The notes under the pieces: model-generated
Database searches by the model: none
Seen by the model: the letters and a program-made list of their open reading frames with translations, nothing else
Told to the model about the DNA's origin: nothing
Virus record (IMG/VR): IMGVR_UViG_3300008107_005346
Span: 1 to 44,546 of that record
Origin: a virus
Reading direction: 5' to 3' (one strand)
Length of the DNA stretch: 44,546 nucleotides
Position numbers and translations under genes: made by a program
Part shown: positions 39,239 to 44,546 of the stretch, one piece after another
Numbering within the stretch: position 1 is the stretch's first letter
Layout of the letters: the number at the start of each line of letters is the position of its first letter

Positions 39239-39703
39239 TTAAACTACTTTCTTAGAAAGCATGGCTGCTTCTTGCTCTTTTGATACCCAAGTATATGCTT
39301 CTGAATTGCCTGAATATGCTTGAACTTTTTGTAAATGTTCTTGTCTAACTGCCTTTAAAAAGTCTCTCATGGCCACAAATTCTGGGGTTTTTTCACTAGC
39401 ATTTTTATCTAGCATGTCTACTAAAATATTCATTTGCTTGTGTATTGAATAAGTTTCTAAAACTTTTAGGTTAGTAGCGTAATTTAATGTAGATTCAGTA
39501 ATGACTGGCTTGTCTAGTCTAGACATAATTTGTCCAGTTGCATAGTCCCCGCTCCAATATTCTTGATTTGCAGTATCAATGCTCACATCTCTGATATAAA
39601 ACTTAGTCAAATCTAATATTGACTCATCAGTGTCAGCAGTGATCTCGCCAATAAGAACCCCTGTAGATTTTAAAAACAATAATTTTCTATTTTCTTTTGC
39701 CAT
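39239..39703 (-). CDS. Small unknown protein in the fibre cluster, 154 aa
   Basis: The start at 39703 (MAKENRKLLFLKSTGVLIGE) is chosen because GGGGAA lies about 7 bases upstream; a start at 39715 would add four residues. The protein is acidic and helical in its second half (MNILVDMLDKNASEKTPEFV, FLKAVRQEHLQKVQAYSGNS). It is too small for a fibre and may be a chaperone or assembly factor for one, judging only from position. Its start overlaps the oxygenase stop. Confidence 0.68.
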   Translation of the reverse strand: MAKENRKLLFLKSTGVLIGEITADTDESILDLTKFYIRDVSIDTANQEYWSGDYATGQIMSRLDKPVITESTLNYATNLKVLETYSIHKQMNILVDMLDKNASEKTPEFVAMRDFLKAVRQEHLQKVQAYSGNSEAYTWVSKEQEAAMLSKKVV

Positions 39704-40194
39704 TATATTCCCCAACTTAATACAAGACTATACTTTGATTGTTCGTCTTGTCCTATTTCTGTTACTTCGTGTTCAATATGAATAGGCATTTCTAAATATG
39801 CTCCAGGTTCTTCTTCAACAAAATTCCCGTTGCCTTCTTTATCGTACCAAACAAAATGAGGCTTATCACTTCTTAAAAATATCAACTTAAACTTCCAATA
39901 TGCTCCTTGAGAATCTTTATGTCTTTTTAAAAAGTCCCCTGAATCATACCTATTAATTACAAAGCTAGTAGCAGTTTTATCTTCATCACTTAACGTTTTA
40001 AAAATAGCTGCCTTTAATTCATCACTCATATTAAAATAAAAAAGAGATTTCATTTGACTATCTCCGTACACTGTAGAAAAATTATATTTTTCATTCGTTT
40101 GTCTTAAAGAAAAATTATGAGTTTCTTTTTCTGCCAACTCTATAATTTCACTTGGATTAGTCAAATAATTCTTAATTAAGTTAACCTGATACAT
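39703..40194 (-). CDS. 2OG-Fe(II) oxygenase-like protein within the fibre cluster
   Basis: Start at 40194 (MYQVNLIKNYLTNPSEIIEL) with GGGAAT upstream; a start at 40218 overlaps the upstream gene more deeply. The core shows a prolyl-hydroxylase-like pattern: FVINRYDSGDFLKRHKDSQG (HxD iron ligands), FKLIFLRSDKPHFVWYDKE and IHIEHEVTEIGQ...SKYSLVLSW with the distal His and a basic residue for 2-oxoglutarate. Such oxygenases appear among T4-like phage tail genes. It may hydroxylate a structural protein or be a moron gene. It overlaps both neighbours. Confidence 0.7.
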   Translation of the reverse strand: MYQVNLIKNYLTNPSEIIELAEKETHNFSLRQTNEKYNFSTVYGDSQMKSLFYFNMSDELKAAIFKTLSDEDKTATSFVINRYDSGDFLKRHKDSQGAYWKFKLIFLRSDKPHFVWYDKEGNGNFVEEEPGAYLEMPIHIEHEVTEIGQDEQSKYSLVLSWGI

Positions 40195-42097
40195 ATTCCC
40201 AACTTGTTCTTCCTGCATTAACCCTATATACTAGGTCATTATTTCTTGTAGGATTATTGACGGTGGTCACTACATTCACATTACTAACATAATGTATACT
40301 AATAAAACTTCCATAAGAGGTTGTTGTAGTAGTAGAAATGTTTTGTATTGTTGAAGAAACTCTACATATTGTTAATGGAGCTATATTTGTGACAGGAGCT
40401 AATGCATTTAAAATTTCAACAACAGACCCCGCGCCTGAACCAGTTTCATTTAATCCTTTAGTATCTATACTAAAAAATAATGGTCTACTTTCTATTAGAT
40501 TGTCAACATATTGTTTTGTAACAGCATGTCTTACATCAATTGGGTCAGCTGCCAATGTCAACGGACCAGCAAGTGTTCCACCTAATACTGATAATCTAGT
40601 AGTATCTGTTATTACAATACTTTGACTGCCGTCAAATGCCACGCCATTTATAGTTCTTGCAACAGCCAATGCTGATGCTGAACTTGCATTTCCAGTTAAT
40701 GAGCCAATAAACTCTCTAGTAGAGTTATTAATTACCACTTGTCCGTTTGATGCAAGTACATTACCTGTAATATTTCCAGTTACGTTGCCAGTAACATTAC
40801 CTATTACGTTGCCAGTAACATTACCTATTACGTTACCTGTTAGGTCACCTGTAACATCGCCTATAACATTGCCTGTTAGGTCACCTGTAATATCGCCAGT
40901 TGTGTTGCCTTGCAAATTACCAATAAATTTACCGTAAAATTCAGTTGTTGGCTTAGTTAAATCTGTTACAGTAGTCAGTCCGTCTCTTGTAAAAATCTTA
41001 TCAAGTTTAGCATTGTCGCCATTTATATTACCAACAACATTACCAGTAACTGTTCCAGTTAAATTTCCGTTTAATGCTGTGGAATAGATTGCGTTGAAGG
41101 GTGCTGCCGCAGAGCCAATGTCAACAGTACTTAATGGTTTAACTATTGTTTTATTTGATAATCCACTGTCAAAAGATAAAATATCTCTAATTGGTTCTAA
41201 AGGTTCAGCACAAGTAACTACTAATCGTGTGCCAGTATAAACTATATGGCCATCTAAATCTTCGTCAGCGTTTGACCCAACGTAATTGCCAATTTTAACT
41301 AGGTATTGTGTATTATCATTATCTCTAATGCCTGCGTGTAAGTGCTCTTTAGTCCAAACACTAGACTGCATTTCTTGTACTGAAGAACTGTCAGTTCTAA
41401 CAAAACTTTCTGAAGCAAGTGGGCCATCAGTAGGATCAATTAGCGTATATGACTGATCCACTTTTCCATTAATTAATGCTGAACCAATTAAATTTAAACC
41501 AATTGTCACAGTTCCAGTTGAGCCACTGTTTTCATGTAGCCCTAAGATAGGTGTTGTAGGATCAAAAATATATTTTGACACTATTCCAATTAATGCATCA
41601 TCAACAAATAATTTTAAGACTGGGTTGCTTGATTCAACTGACTCGCCATCTTTGGTACCTAATATAACATCGCCTTCTAATCTACTAGTTCCAAACCCTG
41701 GAATACTTGTAGTAACTAGATCATAATCAGTGCCATCAAAAACTTTCAATTCATTTGTACTAGAGTTAAACCAAAAATCACCTTTTTTAGATGATGACAA
41801 TGACGGTTTAGTAGTTGCAGATTCAATTCTACTAATGCCTTTCCAAGTTCCAGCTGTACTATAGATTTTTAACTGTGTTGCTGTGGTATCGTACCACAGT
41901 TGTCCAACTAAAGGACTATCAGGCGGAGAATTTTTAGAAAAGTTTTCTAACAAATGTACAAAATTTTCATTTTGATAAAACCCATAACCAGCAACGTTTC
42001 TGCCAACTAAGTTTAAAGATACGGTTGAGCTGTCTATTGCACCATCTGGTACATCAACTAATACGTTGTTGTTTGAAAGTTTAATTGAATATGTCAT
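40181..42097 (-). CDS. Fibre-like structural protein with GN-repeat stalk, 638 aa
   Basis: The N-terminal module (MTYSIKLSNNNVLVDVPDGA, NFVHLLENFSKNSPP, GQLWYDTTATQLKIY) is paralogous to the other two fibre genes. A long stalk of short repeats (GNVIGNVTGNVIGNVTGNV and relatives, about residues 390-445) would form a beta-helix or triple-stranded stalk. The C-terminal part contains FDGSQSIVITDTTRLSVLGG and AVTKQYVDNLIESRP, a segment common in phage tail fibres, and a final domain of about 110 residues. It is likely a trimeric tail fibre. Confidence 0.78.
   Translation of the reverse strand: MTYSIKLSNNNVLVDVPDGAIDSSTVSLNLVGRNVAGYGFYQNENFVHLLENFSKNSPPDSPLVGQLWYDTTATQLKIYSTAGTWKGISRIESATTKPSLSSSKKGDFWFNSSTNELKVFDGTDYDLVTTSIPGFGTSRLEGDVILGTKDGESVESSNPVLKLFVDDALIGIVSKYIFDPTTPILGLHENSGSTGTVTIGLNLIGSALINGKVDQSYTLIDPTDGPLASESFVRTDSSSVQEMQSSVWTKEHLHAGIRDNDNTQYLVKIGNYVGSNADEDLDGHIVYTGTRLVVTCAEPLEPIRDILSFDSGLSNKTIVKPLSTVDIGSAAAPFNAIYSTALNGNLTGTVTGNVVGNINGDNAKLDKIFTRDGLTTVTDLTKPTTEFYGKFIGNLQGNTTGDITGDLTGNVIGDVTGDLTGNVIGNVTGNVIGNVTGNVTGNITGNVLASNGQVVINNSTREFIGSLTGNASSASALAVARTINGVAFDGSQSIVITDTTRLSVLGGTLAGPLTLAADPIDVRHAVTKQYVDNLIESRPLFFSIDTKGLNETGSGAGSVVEILNALAPVTNIAPLTICRVSSTIQNISTTTTTSYGSFISIHYVSNVNVVTTVNNPTRNNDLVYRVNAGRTSWEYVSG
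40785..40832. repeat. Perfect 24-bp tandem duplication in the fibre stalk
   Basis: The 24 bases at 40785-40808 (starting TTGCCAGTAACA) repeat exactly at 40809-40832. They are part of a wider array of degenerate 12-base units from about 40761 to 40934 that encode the GN.x stalk. Being multiples of three, slippage would change stalk length without breaking the frame. Confidence 0.85.
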
Positions 42098-42109
42098 CTA
42101 ATCGCTCCG

Positions 42110-43879
42110 TTATACTGCAATGTCCTGTCCAGTTTGGTATACCCATGTTCTTGTTCCTACAACAAGTTCGCATTGATAAATTCTCACTACTCTTGTAACT
42201 GTTGGTGTTGATACACCGTTTGTGTATGATAAGCATAGCACTCGAACAACGTCGTTAACATTAACAGACAATGCTGGTATTAGTGCATCAATCTGTGCAA
42301 TTGCATCATCTGCAGGGCTTGCAAGACCAGTTGTATCAACTGTTAAGTAATTGATAGAAGTTTTAACATCGTCAACATATTCTTTATTTGCCGCATCAAA
42401 CTGTAAGGACGGTGCATCTACGTTTGCAATTCTAGCTCTAGTGCCGAGTTCAATTATTCTTCCAGTTCCTACTGTAATAATAAGATTAGAAGCAGGATCT
42501 ATAGTTATCTCATTATCAGTAAACGTGAATTCAGCCGCTTGCAAGTTTGTTAAATGTCCAACATTTGTTAAACTGCTGTTTATTATTGTTGAGCCCAGTG
42601 TTGTAGAACTTAATACTTGATTGTTTCCAATATATAGACTGTTTGTTGAAGGTATTTTAAAGTTATCATTAACTTCCCACGCTGACAGTGTAGTTAAAGG
42701 AGATATTGAAACTGTAATTCCAGTTTTCAACCATCTCAATAACTTGGTTGTAGTTCCATAAACGGTTAAGCCTGCACCATCTGCGGTTGTATCTGTTGGT
42801 GTTGAGACTACTGCAAGTTCAATATTTTTATCAGTAATCTGCAAGGTAGTCGAATTAGTAAACTGCGTTTCACCTACAACAGTTAAACTGCCTTCTATAG
42901 TAACATCTCCGTTGACGTTCATCTGTGGAGTGTCACCTGGCAATGTTTTCCAAGTGTCATCTGGATAGATATTGATTGATTTATTGGTTGGATCAACCAT
43001 TAATGAATTTTGAAATCCATTAGATGTTCGAGTTTGTATTGTAAACTTATTGTTAACACCGTTATTGGTTAGATAAGTGTGATAGTTATTACTTTCTGGC
43101 TCTATATATAAAGCTATTCCAGTGTCTGTTGCTGAAATAATTAAACCATTAAGACTTGTTAGTGTTAGACTTCCGTCAATACTAGAATTTTTATCACTTC
43201 TAACAAATTTAGAAGATATTAAGTTGCCATCAACTGGATCAATTAGTGCAGTTGCTGACTGTGAAGGTGCATTTATGTTATTATCAACTACACTAGTGCT
43301 AAATGAAAGTCCTGCTTTGAGCTCACCAACACCGATAGTAAATCCTGCGATTGCAATTAAAGGTATGAATGAGCTAGGATTCAATATGGCCATTTTTATG
43401 TTTGACACATACATCACTGCTACTACTCTAGAATTTCCTCTAGTATCAATAATTTCTTCTACTATCCATCCTGTTTTTCCTTGACTTGATGTATAAATTG
43501 GTCCTGCCGTTACTAGATTAGAGCCGTCAAAAAACTTTAGTTGTTGACTAGCATTATCAATCCATAGGTCACCTTCAACTAAATTAGCAGGTCTACTAGT
43601 GCTAACAAAAGGACTACCAACTGGTCTCCAATTTGTTCCATCAAAAACGTTTAACTTACTTGTGTTAGAGTTAAACCACAACTGACCTTTAATTTGATTA
43701 TTTGGTGGGCTTGAATTTGAAAAATTTTCTAATAGATATACAAGATTAGAATTATAAATCTCACCAATACCTTTAAAATTCTTACCAATTAATTTTAAAG
43801 AGGTACTAGAATTATCAACTGTTCCGTCTGTTACAGTTGCTACTATATTACCGTCTGTTTTTTTTATTACGTATGGCAT
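42110..43879 (-). CDS. Fibre-like structural protein, third paralogue, 589 aa
   Basis: The N-terminal module (MPYVIKKTDGNIVATVTDGT, NLVYLLENFSNSSPP, KGQLWFNSNTSKLNVFDG, and a second copy GDLWIDNASQQLKFFDG) marks it as a paralogue of the other fibre genes. It has a middle region (MNVNGDVTIEGSLTVVGETQ, TTLQITDKNIELAVVSTPTD, GAGLTVYGTTTKLLRWLK) of the intramolecular fibre repeat type. Its end, DAANKEYVDDVKTS and a 90-residue domain (NVNDVVRVLCLSYTNGVS), parallels the 40181 gene. It is likely part of the same tail fibre set. Confidence 0.77.
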   Translation of the reverse strand: MPYVIKKTDGNIVATVTDGTVDNSSTSLKLIGKNFKGIGEIYNSNLVYLLENFSNSSPPNNQIKGQLWFNSNTSKLNVFDGTNWRPVGSPFVSTSRPANLVEGDLWIDNASQQLKFFDGSNLVTAGPIYTSSQGKTGWIVEEIIDTRGNSRVVAVMYVSNIKMAILNPSSFIPLIAIAGFTIGVGELKAGLSFSTSVVDNNINAPSQSATALIDPVDGNLISSKFVRSDKNSSIDGSLTLTSLNGLIISATDTGIALYIEPESNNYHTYLTNNGVNNKFTIQTRTSNGFQNSLMVDPTNKSINIYPDDTWKTLPGDTPQMNVNGDVTIEGSLTVVGETQFTNSTTLQITDKNIELAVVSTPTDTTADGAGLTVYGTTTKLLRWLKTGITVSISPLTTLSAWEVNDNFKIPSTNSLYIGNNQVLSSTTLGSTIINSSLTNVGHLTNLQAAEFTFTDNEITIDPASNLIITVGTGRIIELGTRARIANVDAPSLQFDAANKEYVDDVKTSINYLTVDTTGLASPADDAIAQIDALIPALSVNVNDVVRVLCLSYTNGVSTPTVTRVVRIYQCELVVGTRTWVYQTGQDIAV

Positions 43880-43888
43880 CGTCTATCC

Positions 43889-44546
43889 TTAACCTATTTG
43901 AGATGAACCAACACCCGCCCTAATAATATAGTTAATTGTTAAGTATGGGTTAGTGATAGGAATATTAAAGTTCCTGTTTAAAGTTTGTCCTGATCCTGGT
44001 GAAAATTGAATTTGATCTGATCCAGATGAAAATGTATTCAATGTATGTTGACTTGATCCACCTTCTCCACCATTTGAAGATGCTGTAAAGTTTCCAGTTC
44101 TATTTGCAATTCTATCTGTAGAATTTAGTGGAACACTTTCTCTCAACACCACTAGTGTAAATGTTAGTGTGGCATTAGCATTGGCAGTAATTTGATTGTT
44201 TAAAATTACTGTATTTGAATTTGGAATACTCGTAACTATTGTTCCTGGGGCAATGCTTGTATCAGTACTTGTCACTTGCATACCAATTGAAATATTATCA
44301 GTGTTAGAAACCGTAACTGATGTTTGGGTAGTTTGTCCAACAACCACTGTCTTTTGTACTACAGAATTAGCAAATGAGTTTGCCATACCAACGTTGCCAA
44401 GAGGGAATCTGCCTCGTAAGTCAGGAAGTCTAAAGTACGTTCCGCCAGCGCCGCTACCGTAGGTAGTTCCAATAGTTTGATAAAGAGTAGGGTATTCTGT
44501 TCTACTAACTAATGCACCGTCGCATAGTAAGTATCCTAAAGGAACT
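43889..44546 (-). CDS. Tail-collar-domain fibre protein, N-terminal part off window
   Basis: The frame is open from the ATG at 44386 back to the window edge. The upstream codons read GYLLCDGALVSRTEYPTLYQ, IGTTYGSGAG and FRLPDLRGRFPLG, the classic phage tail-collar domain. So the gene enters from the right and only its C-terminal part, about 218 codons, is here. The following part is Thr/Ser/Asn-rich and ends in a beta segment (NPYLTINYIIRAGVGSSQIG) typical of collar-domain fibre tips. Such proteins act in short tail fibres or host attachment. Confidence 0.85.
   Translation of the reverse strand, partial: VPLGYLLCDGALVSRTEYPTLYQTIGTTYGSGAGGTYFRLPDLRGRFPLGNVGMANSFANSVVQKTVVVGQTTQTSVTVSNTDNISIGMQVTSTDTSIAPGTIVTSIPNSNTVILNNQITANANATLTFTLVVLRESVPLNSTDRIANRTGNFTASSNGGEGGSSQHTLNTFSSGSDQIQFSPGSGQTLNRNFNIPITNPYLTINYIIRAGVGSSQIG

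Noticed and set aside
40761-40934. Repeat array as a CRISPR candidate
   Set aside because: Units are 12 bases, contiguous, in frame and inside a fibre gene, with no spacers; they encode a protein stalk.
1-44546. tRNA genes, insertion sequences, homing endonucleases, integrase or att sites
   Set aside because: Gaps between genes are short and none shows a cloverleaf, transposase, GIY-YIG/HNH endonuclease or recombinase signature.

Overview
This 44.5 kb, AT-rich, densely packed window reads as part of the genome of a marine T4-like myovirus. The T4-type family-B DNA polymerase, sliding clamp, 5'-3' exonuclease, DsbA-like protein, thymidylate synthase and dihydrofolate reductase support this. 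So does a set of small genes that I recall (without a search) as typical of cyanophage and pelagiphage relatives. The host cannot be fixed from the sequence; a marine bacterium, possibly SAR11-like, is an inference.

Layout, plus strand. (1) 1-4150: host-like protein-quality-control genes, namely a partial DnaJ, peptide deformylase and a ClpA-type unfoldase, then an unknown gene. (2) 4165-15056: a late or virion-type block in which ten open reading frames begin with a similar short peptide (Met-Lys/Arg-hydrophobic-x-x-Leu-Leu/Phe..Glu). This resembles the T4 capsid-targeting sequence removed by the prohead protease. The cargo includes a zinc metallopeptidase, two nucleotidyltransferase-fold proteins, a protein with ligase-like KxDG chemistry, a GH19-type wall hydrolase and Lys-rich mosaic proteins. 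A NMN/cytidylyltransferase-like protein, a Dps-like ferritin and a HAD protein lie between them without the peptide. (3) 15106-19666: replication genes (DsbA-like protein, membrane protein, polymerase, clamp). (4) 19656-28915: a probable nucleotide and DNA modification island (DpdA/TGT-like transglycosylase, possible QueD-like protein, glycosyltransferase, 2OG oxygenase, FolE, cupin, phosphoribosyltransferase, HIT protein, QueE). (5) 28917-37156: exonuclease, MoxR/VWA pair, small unknowns, DHFR and ThyA.

Minus strand, 37153-44546: a structural block converging on thyA. It holds three paralogous fibre-like proteins with the same N-terminal module, a 2OG-Fe(II) oxygenase, a small unknown and a partial tail-collar protein running off the right edge.

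Two promoter classes are visible. Sigma70-like sites (TTGACT/A, 16-18 bp, TATAAT-like) precede dsbA, clamp, the 21236 gene, folE, queE, moxR and the VWA gene. T4-late-like (A/T)ATAAATA sites precede several other genes. The folE, queE and clamp promoters share a CCTAAATAAT spacer. A hairpin overlapping the start codon at 31081 sits against a late-type promoter, as in T4 genes with late-only translation. No tRNA, CRISPR array or insertion sequence was seen.
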